Source: Micrococcales bacterium (GTDB lineage Bacteria > Actinomycetota > Actinomycetes > S36-B12 > UBA10799). From it: 64,000 nucleotides of DNA. Where the stretch lies: contig JADJCR010000002.1 of NCBI GenBank assembly GCA_016703125.1, forward strand, positions 62,001 through 126,000. Reading direction: 5' to 3'. Numbering within the stretch: the first letter of the stretch is position 1; each line of letters opens with the position of its first letter. This document shows positions 35,764 to 44,422 of this stretch, piece after piece. Made by a program: the position numbers and the translations under genes. A model generated the notes under the pieces. It saw only the letters and a list, made by a program, of their open reading frames with translations. It was not told where the DNA came from and made no database searches.

Positions 35764-36683
35764 TGCCTCTCCCCTTCACCCCGCACGAGGCGATCAACAC
35801 GCCCGGCCCGTGGTCGCACCGCCTCGTGCCGGCCAACGGCGCGCAGTTCCACCTCGCGGAGTCCGGCGACGGACCCTTGGTCCTCCTGCTGCACGGGTTC
35901 CCGCAGTTCTGGTGGACGTGGCGGGAGTACCTCCCGGCTCTGGCGTCCGCGGGGTACCGGGCTGCGGCCATGGACCTGCGCGGTTACGCCGGATCCGACC
36001 ACGCGCCGCGCGGGTACGACCCAACGACGCTGTCCAACGACGTGCTCGGGGTCATCGCCTGCTTGGGCGAGCAGTCAGCTGTGATTGTCGGGCACGGCTG
36101 GGGCGCCCACATCGGTTGGACGGCGGCGCGTCGTTCCCGCATCATCACGGGGCTGACGGCCATCTCCGCACCCCACCCGACGCGCCTGCGGGAAGCGGCG
36201 CGCACCCACCCCCAGATCAAGGCCTGGCGCTACGCCCTGCGCTACCAGTGGCCGTGGCTGCCCGAACGCGATTTCGCCACCGACGACGCCCTGCGGGTGG
36301 CCGAGGTGCTGCACTCGTGGTCGGTGCGCCGGGAGTGGCTCACGCCGGAGGTGACCGATCGCTTCCGCGCCGCATTCCTGGCGTCCAACACCGCGCACTG
36401 CGCCATGGAGTACCACCGCTGGGCCTGGCGCAGTTACGTGCGCGCCGACGGCCGGCGCTTCAACGCCCTGATGGCCGCCGAGCCGATCCGGCAACCGGTC
36501 CTGCACATCCACGGCGCACAGGATCCGACGGTGCTGCCGGCCACGACCACCGGCAGTGAGGACCACGTCGCGGGGCCCTATCAGCTGGCGGCGATCGAGG
36601 ACTGCGGGCACTTCCCCCACGAGGAACGACCGGATGTCGTGCTGCCGATGCTGCTGGAGTGGCTGGCGCACCACCGCCCGTGA
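35763..36683 (+). CDS. Epoxide-hydrolase-like alpha/beta hydrolase (EphE/Rv3670 position) lacking the Asp nucleophile
   Basis: A 306-residue protein with alpha/beta-hydrolase architecture: LLLHGFPQFWWTWR (oxyanion HGFP), DLRGYAGSD, nucleophile elbow VGHGWGAHIG, then HIHGAQDP (acid) and GHFPHEERP (catalytic His). In epoxide hydrolases the elbow is GHDWG; here the Asp is Gly, so the standard covalent mechanism cannot operate. It may be an inactive or differently active homologue. The start GTG 35763 overlaps the upstream stop. Context (holin-like protein before, MarP after, convergent) equals Rv3669-Rv3671c. Confidence 0.83.
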   Translation: MPLPFTPHEAINTPGPWSHRLVPANGAQFHLAESGDGPLVLLLHGFPQFWWTWREYLPALASAGYRAAAMDLRGYAGSDHAPRGYDPTTLSNDVLGVIACLGEQSAVIVGHGWGAHIGWTAARRSRIITGLTAISAPHPTRLREAARTHPQIKAWRYALRYQWPWLPERDFATDDALRVAEVLHSWSVRREWLTPEVTDRFRAAFLASNTAHCAMEYHRWAWRSYVRADGRRFNALMAAEPIRQPVLHIHGAQDPTVLPATTTGSEDHVAGPYQLAAIEDCGHFPHEERPDVVLPMLLEWLAHHRP

Positions 36684-36710
36684 CGGCCGGGTGGTCGCGA
36701 TCTGCACCCC

Positions 36711-37107
36711 GATTGTGACGAAGGTGCAGCCCGCGTAAGCCCGGTTGCGACGATGGTGCGCGGTCAAGCGCCACAGACCCCGCACCTTCCTCACAAACCA
36801 CCCCGAAGGACCGGCACCTTCGTCACAGAAGGCGGGGGTGTCACGATTGTGACGAAGTTGCAGCCCGCGCAAGCCCGGTTGCGACGACGGTGCGCGGTCA
36901 AGCGCCGCAGACCCCGCACCTTCCTCACAAACCACCCCGAAGGACCGGCACCTTCGTCACAAGAGCCCGGGTGGTGTCACGATTGTGACGAAGGTGCAGC
37001 CCGCGCAAGCCCGGTTGCGACGACGGTGCGCGGTCAGGCGCCGCAGACCCCGCACCTTCCTCACAAACCACCCCGAAGGACCGGCACCTTCGTCACAAGA
37101 GCCCGGC
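36711..37107. repeat. Three tandem copies of a 134/136-bp palindromic repeat
   Basis: Units start GATTGTGACGAAGGTGC at 36711, 36845 and 36981 and differ at few positions. Each holds TTGTGACGAAGGTGC, then GCACCTTCCTCACAA (one mismatch to its complement) and GCACCTTCGTCACA (exact complement), so units fold into alternative hairpins. The array fills the 446-bp gap (36684-37129) between the convergent EphE-like and marP genes. Frames running through it on either strand are repeat artefacts. A bidirectional terminator or DNA-binding array is possible. Confidence 0.85.
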
Positions 37108-37129
37108 ACAAAAAGCGGTGCAGGGCGGC

Positions 37130-38317
37130 TCAGCGCGAGCAGAGCCCCGTGTCCACTGGCACGGTCCGGTCGGCGACGCTGCGCAACTGCTGCGCCACCG
37201 TCTTGAGCGTCAGGGCGAAACCTGTGCGCTTGTACTGCTGCGAACTGGCGAAGACGATGCCGGCGTAGCGACCGTCCCGGGTGAGCAGCGGCCCGCCGGA
37301 GTTGCCCGGGATCACGCGACCGCGCACGACGAAGATCTCGCGTGGCTTCGTGGGGTCGCCGTAGATGTTGTCGGAGAACACCGGGCTCTCCGAAGTGCGG
37401 GTCACGACGCGGGCACTGCGCAGGTCCAGCGGCCCGCCACCGGGATAGCCGGCGATGACCGCCGCTTCGCCGTCCTGCACGTCGCGTGCCATCTCCAGGG
37501 GCGTCAGCCCGAGCCCCGGCACGAACAACACCGCCAGGTCCAGGTCGGCGTCGAGCAGGACCACGTCAGCACCCCACGAGCGGCCGTCGGACGTGACGAC
37601 GCGGACCTGGCTCATGCCAGCCACCACATGGGCGTTGGTGGCGATGTGGTCGGTGGCGTAGACGAACCCGGAACCAGTCGACCCCTGGCCGCACGACGGC
37701 GTCGGCCCGGAGACCCGCACGACCGACTGGCTGGCGGTCACCGCGGCCTGGGAGATGTTCTTCGGCGGAGCCGGGACCCGGTTGCCGGGCAGTCCCTCGA
37801 GACCGAAGAAAACGTCGGGGAGGTTCACCTGGTCGAGGAACTCCCGCATGGAGTACGCCAGATCGGTCGCCCGCGCGGGCGCGAGGCGTTCCACCTGCTG
37901 CAGCAACGTCGAGGACCGGACCGCCGACGACAGCGCCGGCGAGGGCAGGCCGGCGACTGCGGCCGCCACCAACCACATGGCGACCAGACCCGCGACCACG
38001 CTGACCAGCGCGCCGGCGGATGCGTCCAGCACCCGCGCGGGGCCGGCCTGCATGGCCATCCACAACGGCCGTCCCAGCGTCACTGCCAGGGCGTTCCCGA
38101 TGCCCACCCCGAGCAGGATCACCCCGACGCTGATCGCCGCTGCCGCCGGTCCCAGCGCACCGAGTTGACCGAGGATCCACGGCAGGCTCGCCGCGGCGAC
38201 CAGCCCGCCCCCCACGGTCCCCGCCACCGACAGGACGCTGCGCACCAGGCCCTGGTGCCAGCCGATGAGTGCGACCAGGCCCAGGACTCCGAGCACGACG
38301 ATATCCACGGCGCCCAT
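37130..38317 (-). CDS. marP: Membrane-anchored periplasmic serine protease MarP (CvpA-trypsin fusion)
   Basis: A 395-residue protein. Residues 1-125 form four CvpA-like transmembrane helices; residues ~185-395 are a chymotrypsin-fold protease. The triad is visible: His230 in TNAHVV, Asp260 in DLDLAVL, Ser340 in GNSGGP. Cys209 and Cys393 match the disulfide pair of M. tuberculosis MarP, which is needed for acid resistance and processes the peptidoglycan hydrolase RipA. It sits at the Rv3671c position, next to the CoA-Nudix and nth genes. It converges on the EphE-like gene across the tandem repeats. Confidence 0.93.
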   Translation of the reverse strand: MGAVDIVVLGVLGLVALIGWHQGLVRSVLSVAGTVGGGLVAAASLPWILGQLGALGPAAAAISVGVILLGVGIGNALAVTLGRPLWMAMQAGPARVLDASAGALVSVVAGLVAMWLVAAAVAGLPSPALSSAVRSSTLLQQVERLAPARATDLAYSMREFLDQVNLPDVFFGLEGLPGNRVPAPPKNISQAAVTASQSVVRVSGPTPSCGQGSTGSGFVYATDHIATNAHVVAGMSQVRVVTSDGRSWGADVVLLDADLDLAVLFVPGLGLTPLEMARDVQDGEAAVIAGYPGGGPLDLRSARVVTRTSESPVFSDNIYGDPTKPREIFVVRGRVIPGNSGGPLLTRDGRYAGIVFASSQQYKRTGFALTLKTVAQQLRSVADRTVPVDTGLCSR

Positions 38318-38343
38318 TCAGCCGCGCCGATCCGTGAGGGTGC

Positions 38344-38973
38344 TCAACCTGTCCATCCGATGTCCACGATACGACCGGAATCCCAAGGGCGCTCCCAGCC
38401 GGCCAGGGCGATGATCCGGTCGAGGAGCAACGCCGTGAAACCCCACACCAGCATCCCCCGGACGGTGAAGCCGGGACTGACGTAACCGGTCGGGTGGCGC
38501 ACACTCACCCGTCGCTGCGGATCCGTCAGTTCCGACAGGGGCACTCGGTGCACCTGCGCCACCTCGGCCGGGTCCATCACGCTGACCGGGGAGTCGTGCT
38601 CCCACCACGCCAGCACCGGGGTCACCACGAAGCCGGTGGGCGGCAACCACAACTCCGGCAACGTGTGGATCACCTCGACCCCGGCCGGGTCCAGGCCCGT
38701 CTCCTCCTGCGCCTCCCGCAGAGCCGCACCCACCGGCCCGCCGTCCTGCGGATCCTCGGCACCGCCGGGGAACGCCGGCTGACCGGCGTGCGAGCGCATG
38801 TCCGGGGCGCGCTGGATCAGCAGTACATCGGGGCCCTGGTCGCCCTCCCCGAACAACACCAGCACTGCGGACCGGCGGCCGCCGTCGTCGGGCGGGGTGA
38901 ACCTGGACAGCGCCTCCCCGGACAGCTCCACGGTCGCCGTCACGAGCGGATCGAGCCAGTGCGGAACACTCAT
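38344..38973 (-). CDS. Nudix hydrolase, CoA pyrophosphatase type
   Basis: A 209-residue protein from ATG 38973. The Nudix box runs from GGAEDPQDGG to REAQEETGLDP, with the upstream RSHAGQPAFPGG typical of CoA pyrophosphatases (NudL/Rv3672c). It would cleave CoA or acyl-CoA into 4'-phosphopantetheine and 3',5'-ADP. A C-terminal hydrophobic stretch (GMLVWGFTALLLDRII) is usual in the family. It overlaps nth by ATGA and precedes marP by 26 bp. Confidence 0.88.
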   Translation of the reverse strand: MSVPHWLDPLVTATVELSGEALSRFTPPDDGGRRSAVLVLFGEGDQGPDVLLIQRAPDMRSHAGQPAFPGGAEDPQDGGPVGAALREAQEETGLDPAGVEVIHTLPELWLPPTGFVVTPVLAWWEHDSPVSVMDPAEVAQVHRVPLSELTDPQRRVSVRHPTGYVSPGFTVRGMLVWGFTALLLDRIIALAGWERPWDSGRIVDIGWTG

Positions 38974-39689
38974 GGCCGTTTGATCATCTGGGAGGCCCGC
39001 TGCGGGTCCTGCTCCCCGACCCCGCTCGAGGGGCACAGTCTCGCGACCGGGCAGGCGGCGCACGCCGGCTTTCGCGCGAAGCAGCAGCGACGGCCATGAA
39101 AGATCAACCGGTGCGACACCATCGTGCGGTCCTTGCGCGGGAACAGGGCGTCGAGGGCGTACTCGATGCGCACCGGGTCGGTCTCCTCCGTCCAGCCGAG
39201 CCGCCGGGACAGCCGCTGCACGTGCGTGTCGACGGTGAACCCGGGCTGGCCGAACGCGTTGCCGCGCACCACATGCGCGGTCTTGCGGCCCACCCCCGGC
39301 AGGGTCGTGAGTGCGGACATCGGCCGCGGGATCTGGCCCTTGTGCCTCTCACACACCACCGCGGCCATCGCCTGCAGGGACGCGGCCTTGTTCCGGAAGA
39401 ATCCCGTGGGCCGGATGATGCCCTCGAGGTCGGCGCGGTCGGCTGCAGCCAGGGCAGCCGGGTCCGGGTACTTCGCGAACAGCGCGGGCGTGACCTGGTT
39501 GACGCGCTCGTCGGTGCACTGGGCGCTGAGGATGGTGGCCACGAGCAGTTCGTATGGGTCGTGGAAGTCCAGTTCACAGTGGGCATCGGGGTACGCCTGC
39601 TGCAGGATGCGGTCCACGGAACGGGCCCGGCGCACCAGTGACAACGGGGGGCGGGGGTCCACCGACCCAGGGTACGTGGTGGCGGTCAC
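38970..39689 (-). CDS. nth: Endonuclease III
   Basis: A base-excision repair DNA glycosylase/AP lyase of about 239 residues. It has the helix-hairpin-helix LPGVGRKTA with the catalytic Lys and TVDTHVQRL with the catalytic Asp. The C-terminal [4Fe-4S] cluster is CFARKPACAACPVARLC (C-x6-C-x2-C-x5-C). The start is uncertain: GTG 39689 or GTG 39662. It is divergent from the RsiG-like gene; the 104-bp gap shows no repeat. Confidence 0.95.
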   Translation of the reverse strand: MTATTYPGSVDPRPPLSLVRRARSVDRILQQAYPDAHCELDFHDPYELLVATILSAQCTDERVNQVTPALFAKYPDPAALAAADRADLEGIIRPTGFFRNKAASLQAMAAVVCERHKGQIPRPMSALTTLPGVGRKTAHVVRGNAFGQPGFTVDTHVQRLSRRLGWTEETDPVRIEYALDALFPRKDRTMVSHRLIFHGRRCCFARKPACAACPVARLCPSSGVGEQDPQRASQMIKRP

Positions 39690-39793
39690 CCCGGCCCGGC
39701 GGCCACCGAACCACCCGGTTGGGCGTCACCTGACGGGGTCAATACGCCGGGCGGGCGTTCAGGGAAGCGCGCCTTCCGTCCGATAGGAACGCC

Positions 39794-40267
39794 ATGACCA
39801 CCCACGCGGACGCTCAGGTCCTGCTCTGCGACCTGTCCCTGGACGACCTGCGTATCCTGCGTCAGCACCTCACCGACGAGGAGAGCCGGGTGTCCTATTG
39901 GCGCAGGCTGTTCCAGGCGCGGCTGGACATGCTGAACGAAACCGACTGTGTCGACACCCATGACCTGCAGAAGGTCCTGCAGGACGCCAACAACGCCCCC
40001 CGCCGCTGGCAGGCACTTGGCCTGCACCCGGCCGACATAGACACCTCCATGCCTGAGGCACAGTCGCTGTGGAGCCGCGTGGTCGATCTCAACGACGAGG
40101 TGCAGCGCCACGCGTACATCCAGTTGCTCAAGGCGATGGAGTCGTCGCTGTCCGCCAACCGGCACGCCCTGCACCGCCAGATCGACGCTGTGACGGAGGA
40201 GCTCATTAGGCGATACCGGGCAAATCCGGCACTGGCGCTGACCGCGCTCCCCGTCCGGCATCGGTAA
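39794..40267 (+). CDS. RsiG-like c-di-GMP-binding anti-sigma factor
   Basis: A 157-residue, almost all-helical protein. It contains the RsiG signature E-x3-S-x2-R-x3-Q-x3-D exactly once at E30, S34, R37, Q41, D45. A second copy at E116, S120, R123, H127, D131 has His for Gln. In Streptomyces, RsiG uses two antiparallel helices with this motif to hold a c-di-GMP dimer and so sequester sigma WhiG. Binding here is inferred from the motif pair. No whiG or GGDEF/EAL gene is in the window. The cAMP-receptor gene starts 53 bp downstream on the same strand. Confidence 0.82.
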   Translation: MTTHADAQVLLCDLSLDDLRILRQHLTDEESRVSYWRRLFQARLDMLNETDCVDTHDLQKVLQDANNAPRRWQALGLHPADIDTSMPEAQSLWSRVVDLNDEVQRHAYIQLLKAMESSLSANRHALHRQIDAVTEELIRRYRANPALALTALPVRHR

Positions 40268-40320
40268 CTGTTGTGTGAACGACAGGCGTGAGGACCGATT
40301 CCTGAGTCACACTGTGAGGC

Positions 40321-40995
40321 GTGGACGACGTCTTACGCCAAGCCCCCCTGTTCGCAGCCCTCGACGATGAGGCTGCCACCGCCCTGCAGTCATCCACTGT
40401 CGAGGTGCGGTTGTCGAAGGGGCAGGACCTTTTCCTGGAGGGCGAGCGCGGCGAACGGATGTTCGTCATCACCGAGGGCAAGGTCAAGTTGGGGCACACC
40501 GCTTCCGACGGCCGGGAGAGTCTGCTGGCGATCCTCGGACCCGGCGAACTGCTGGGCGAACTGTCGCTGTTCGACCCGGGCCCGCGTACCGCCACCGCCA
40601 CTGCACTGACCGACGCCACGCTGATCGCCGTCGGCCACTCGGCCCTGCGGCCCTGGCTGACCGGGCGTCCCGAGGTTGCCGAGGCGCTGCTGCAGGCTCT
40701 GGCCCAGCGGCTGCGCCGGACAAATGAGGCAATGGCCGACTTGGTCTTCTCCGACGTTCCGGGGCGCATCGCGAAGATCCTGCTCGAACTCGGGGACAAA
40801 TTCGGCCGCGAACTGCCCGACGGCCTGCATGTCTCCCACGACATGACGCAGGAGGAACTCGCCCAGCTCGTCGGCGCCTCCCGCGAGACCGTCAACAAGG
40901 CGCTGGCCGACTTCGCCAGCCGCGGCTGGATCCGGCTGGAGTCCCGCTCGGTGGTCCTCATCGACATGGACCGGCTGCAGCGTCGCGCCCGCTGA
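40321..40995 (+). CDS. crp: Cyclic-AMP receptor transcription factor (Crp/GlxR/Rv3676 type)
   Basis: A 224-residue Crp/Fnr regulator from GTG 40321. The cyclic-nucleotide pocket PGELLGELSLFDPGPRTATA contains the Glu and Arg that hold the cAMP phosphate. A long dimer helix follows, then the HTH TQEELAQLVGASRETVNKAL with the Arg-Glu-x-x-Asn recognition pattern. The 53-bp leader holds TGTGA (40274, 40313) and TCACA (40307) half-sites, though not in canonical 16-bp spacing; autoregulation is only possible. It sits at the Rv3676 position after nth. Confidence 0.95.
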   Translation: MDDVLRQAPLFAALDDEAATALQSSTVEVRLSKGQDLFLEGERGERMFVITEGKVKLGHTASDGRESLLAILGPGELLGELSLFDPGPRTATATALTDATLIAVGHSALRPWLTGRPEVAEALLQALAQRLRRTNEAMADLVFSDVPGRIAKILLELGDKFGRELPDGLHVSHDMTQEELAQLVGASRETVNKALADFASRGWIRLESRSVVLIDMDRLQRRAR

Positions 40996-40999
40996 GGAC

Positions 41000-42162
41000 G
41001 TGCTCGAACGCCGCGGCCCGGGGGCCATCGCCTGGGTCGCCATCGGGGTCGGCGCAGCACTGTGCCTGCACTACATGACCAAGGCCGCTGACGCCTACCT
41101 GCTCGACCTCGACGTCTATCGCGATGCCGCGAAGGCAGCGTGGGACGGTGACGACCTTTACGCACTGCGCTTCACCGACGTGGAACTGCCATACCTCTAT
41201 CCGCCCTTCGCGATCCTCTTCCTGACCCCGCTGGCATGGCTGTCGGACTTGTCCGCACAAGTGGTGTGGACGGGGATCACCCTGGTGGCCGTCATCGTGT
41301 ACGCGCTGATCTGCGTGGAGAACTTCGCGGCCAAGCGCTTCCACACCGTGACCGTGGCCTCTGTGACCGTGGCGTTCACGCTGGCGATGGAACCGACCGA
41401 GTCGGGCCTGAACTTCGGGCAGGTGAACATCCTGCTGGCCATGTTCCTGGTGCTGGATCTCAGTCATCGCGCCGGGCGCCTGCCGCAGGGGATCCTGACG
41501 GGGATCGCCGCAGCGGTGAAACTGACGCCCCTGCTGCTGGTCGTGTACTTCCTGGTGACCCGCCGGATCAAGCCCGCCTTGTGGGCCGCCGGGACGTTCC
41601 TGGCCTGCAACGCAGCCGCCTGGCTGGTCTTCCCCAGGCCTCCTGGGTCTACTGGACCGGGACCTTCCTGGAGTCCGACCGGGTCGGGGTGGCGTACATC
41701 AGCAACCAGTCGATCAACGGGCTCCTGCAACGGTTGATCGGCGACACCACCGCCACCCGCCTGGTCTGGCTGGTGCTCGCCGCGGTGGTCACCCTGGCGA
41801 CGTTGATCGTCGCCCACCACCTGTACGGCAGCTTCCCGCACCTCACCGATGCGCTCGTGCTCGCCGCGATCCTGCTGGTCTCCCCGATCAGCTGGACGGC
41901 CCACTGGGTGCTCATCCTGCCGCTGCTGCTGGTGGCCGCACTGCCGGACCGCCCGGTGCCACTGCTGCAGGTGCTGGCCGGCCTGTTGGGGGTCGCCTTG
42001 CTCTACGGCGTCGTGCGCCCGCAGGAGACCGCGCAGATCCTGGTGGAACCGCGCAGCGAGCAACTGTTCTTCGGCAACACCTTCACCTGGCTGACGTTGG
42101 TCGTGGCCATGGCGTGCGTTCTCTGGTACTGGTCACGGGTGGAGGCCGACGACACGAAGTAG
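41000..42162 (+). CDS. GT87-type polyprenol-phosphate mannose-dependent mannosyltransferase (DUF2029), frameshifted
   Basis: A polytopic protein of about 387 residues after correction. The first extracytoplasmic loop has DLDVYRDAAKAAW and PYLYPPFAILF, the D/Y-rich and YPP signatures of DUF2029 (PimE-like) GT-C transferases. LNFGQVNILLAMFLVLDL follows. The frame is lost at C4 41632-41635 (five expected), between AAWLVFP and ASWVYWTGTF; one added base gives 388 codons. It starts with GTG 41000, 4 nt after crp. Such enzymes add alpha-mannose to lipoglycans outside the membrane. Confidence 0.85.
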
Positions 42163-42202
42163 CGCGGTGGCACCTGCCGGTTCTGGACAGTCCTCCCGGC
42201 GC

Positions 42203-43024
42203 TCAGCGGCCGAGGTACTCGAGTTGGGCACGCACACTCAAGGCTGCCGCGGCCCACACGCCCCGGGGCACGTCGGCGTACACGGCTTCCACGACCCGCT
42301 GCGTCACCACGTCGATGGGCAGGTCCGGGTCCATGCCGGCCAGCGCCTCCTGGACCTCCACAAGGCGTGCGTGGCGGTGGTCCAAGTACGCGGCCAGCAC
42401 CGCGGCGGCGTCGTGAAGTACCGGCCCGTGGCCCGGCCAGACCTGCACCGCATCCTGCGCCGCGACCAGGTCCGAGAGCCGCTGCAGCGATTCGAGGTAG
42501 TCGGCCAGGCGGCCGTCGGGATGGGCCACGACGGTGGTCCCGCGACCCAGGATCGTGTCTCCCGTGAGCAGCGCCCGCACCTGCGGGACGTACAGCGACA
42601 CGGAGTCCGAGGTGTGCCCGGGGGTGGCTACGACGTGCACCTCGACACCGGAGCGCACCAGCACCTCGCCGGCCGCCAACCCCTAGTCGCCGTATCGGAG
42701 CGCCGGATCCACGGCCCGCACCCGGGCGTCGAGCGCTTGCGCGAACAGTCGCGCCCCGGCGCTGTGATCGGCGTGCCCGTGCGTGAGCAGGATGTCGACC
42801 ACCCGGCGCCCGGCCAACGAGTGCTCCACCGACCTCAGGTGCGCCGGGTCGTCCGGACCGGGATCGACGAGGATCACGGCGTCGTCGCCGACGTCGATCA
42901 GCCAGGTGTTGGTCCCGTCCAGGGTCATGGGTCCGGGGTTGCCGGCCAGGACACACGTGCCCCCGTCGAAACGCCCACCCGCCCACGGACCCATGGACCC
43001 GGGCATTGCGACGTAGCCCGTCAC
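42203..43024 (-). CDS. Metallo-beta-lactamase-fold hydrolase (LACTB2/Rv3677c-like) with in-frame amber codon
   Basis: The frame would encode about 273 residues. MTLDGTNTWLID and the metal motif THGHADHSAG (H-x-H-x-D-H) are followed by ATPGHTSDSVSLY and a C-terminal WPGHGPV, so it is complete at both ends. A single TAG at 42683-42685 interrupts the frame between RYGD and GLAAGEVL without a frame change. GTG 43024 overlaps the Nudix stop (GTGA). The amber codon may be a base-call error or a recent nonsense mutation; a CAG or CGG there would restore the protein. Confidence 0.8.
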
Positions 43025-43728
43025 AAAGCCTCTCCGGTGACGGCGTTGACCAGGATCCACGCGATGTCGTCCTCGCCGGCCGCCACCGGCCTGGGCATGA
43101 TCGGCACGGGACGCCGCTGCACCTCCAGCACCTCCGCGACGGTCGCGAACCGGGCCACCTCGGCGAGGGCGGCGGCCGTGGGCGGCAGCATCGGCAGGGC
43201 CGTGGCGTCCTGCGGCCGGTACCAGCCGACCGCCTGATGCTCGCTGGTCAGGGCCATGAGGTCCTGCCCCGGCGGCAGGGCCGCGGCGTAGAAACGGGTG
43301 TCGAAGCGCCGCGACTCGATCTCCGGGGTCACCCAGTGGGCGAACGTGTGCAAGGCCGCCACCGCCGGCCGGGCACCGAGTTCGCCCAGGGCCTCCGCGA
43401 AGTCCCGCTCCCGCAGTCCTTGCACGTCCCCGTGCGGGTCCGGCTCGGCCAGCAGCACCCCACACTCCTCGAATGTCTCCCGGATGGCTGCCACCAGCCA
43501 CGGGTCGCCGAGATCGGCGTCAGCGGCGTCGAGCGCACCGCCGGGGAAGACGTACATGCCGCGGGCGAAGCCCAGGTGGGCCGATCGCTGCAGCAGCGCC
43601 ACCTCGATCCCCGCTGCGCCGTCCCGCAGCAGCACCAGCGTCGCGGCCGGCCGCGGATCGGGCGCGGACCACTGACCGCCGTAGACCATGGCGCGGGCTC
43701 GCTCGAGCAGCTCCGGAGGCATGCGCAT
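43021..43728 (-). CDS. Nudix hydrolase family protein
   Basis: A 235-residue protein from ATG 43728. FPGGALDAAD precedes AAIRETFEECGVLL, the Nudix helix with R-E-x-x-E-E-x-G. The insertion and C-terminal HFWVTPE-like segment (HTFAHWVTPEIESRRFDTRFY) resemble the long Nudix proteins (NUDT19 type) that sit beside Rv3677c homologues. The substrate is unknown, possibly CoA derivatives. It overlaps RidA by one base and the metallo-beta-lactamase gene by four. Confidence 0.85.
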   Translation of the reverse strand: MRMPPELLERARAMVYGGQWSAPDPRPAATLVLLRDGAAGIEVALLQRSAHLGFARGMYVFPGGALDAADADLGDPWLVAAIRETFEECGVLLAEPDPHGDVQGLRERDFAEALGELGARPAVAALHTFAHWVTPEIESRRFDTRFYAAALPPGQDLMALTSEHQAVGWYRPQDATALPMLPPTAAALAEVARFATVAEVLEVQRRPVPIMPRPVAAGEDDIAWILVNAVTGEAL

Positions 43729-44181
43729 CAGAGCACCTCGGCGATGACCTCGACCTCGACCGGTGCGTTGAGTGGCAACGCAGCCACGCCCACCGCCGAG
43801 CGTGCATGCACGCCGTGCTCGCCGAGGACCTCGCCGATGAGTCCGGAGGCGCCGTTGACCACCTGCGGCTGAGCTGTGAAACCGGGCGCGCTGGCCACGA
43901 ATCCCACGACCTTGACGATGCGCACCGTCGAGTCCGCCGGCCTGCTCGGCCACGGCGGCCAGGGCGTTCAGCGCGCACTGCCGGGCGCAGGCCACCGCAT
44001 CGTCCAGACCGACCTCGGATCCGACCAGGCCCGCGTGCAGCAGCTCGCCATCATGTAAGGGCAACTGCCCCGACGTGTAGATCATGGAGCCGGACCGCAC
44101 TGCCGGAACGTAGGCCGCGACCGGCGCGGGCACCGGCGGCAGCGTCACGCCCAACTCCGCCAGTCGCTGCTCGACGTTCAC
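43728..44181 (-). CDS. RidA/YjgF-family enamine/imine deaminase, frameshifted
   Basis: About 150 residues after correction. The N-terminal part reads YVPAVRSGSMIYTSGQLP; the C-terminal part has VRIVKVVGFVASAPGF and ends HARSAVGVAALPLNAPVEVEVIAEV, the RidA end with the active-site Arg. The frame breaks at plus-strand CC 43934-43935 (one C expected), restoring AGDSTVRIVKV and 151 codons. RidA hydrolyses reactive enamines made by PLP enzymes. GTG 44181 overlaps the DUF4177 stop. It is at the Rv3678c position. Confidence 0.87.
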
Positions 44182-44333
44182 GGCCTCGCCCGCTTGAAGT
44201 ACGCCACCAGGTTCTCCGGTGTCGGGCCGGGAACGACCTGCACCAGCTCCCAGCCGTCGGCTCCGAAGTTGTCGAGGATCGCCTTCGTGTTGTGGATCAG
44301 CAGGGGCGCGGTCAGATACTCCCACGTAGTCAT
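44178..44333 (-). CDS. DUF4177 small protein
   Basis: A 51-residue protein from ATG 44333: MTTWEYLTAPLL, then NFGADGWELVQVVPG and a C-terminal YFKRARP. The W-E-Y start and GADGWELV turn are the DUF4177 signature. Mycobacteria carry a similar small gene (Rv3678A) in the same place. Function is unknown. Its stop overlaps ridA (GTGA), so it leads the four-gene unit DUF4177-ridA-Nudix-MBL. It is divergent from the ArsA-like pair (89 bp). Confidence 0.85.
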   Translation of the reverse strand: MTTWEYLTAPLLIHNTKAILDNFGADGWELVQVVPGPTPENLVAYFKRARP

Positions 44334-44422
44334 GCCCCGACCCTAGGACACCGCCCCTCGCAGCGCACTCCCCCTGCCAGGTGCCCGGGTGCAGGACGGG
44401 CGTTCCCCCCTACTCTGGGAAC

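Noticed and set aside
36711..37107. Possible CRISPR array or cAMP-receptor operator cluster
   Set aside because: Three 134/136-bp near-identical units contain no spacers, and the TGTGA/TCACA halves are not in the 16-bp spacing of a receptor site.
36753..37268. A 171-codon frame through the tandem repeats
   Set aside because: The translation merely repeats the DNA unit, changes frame between copies and lacks a ribosome-binding site.
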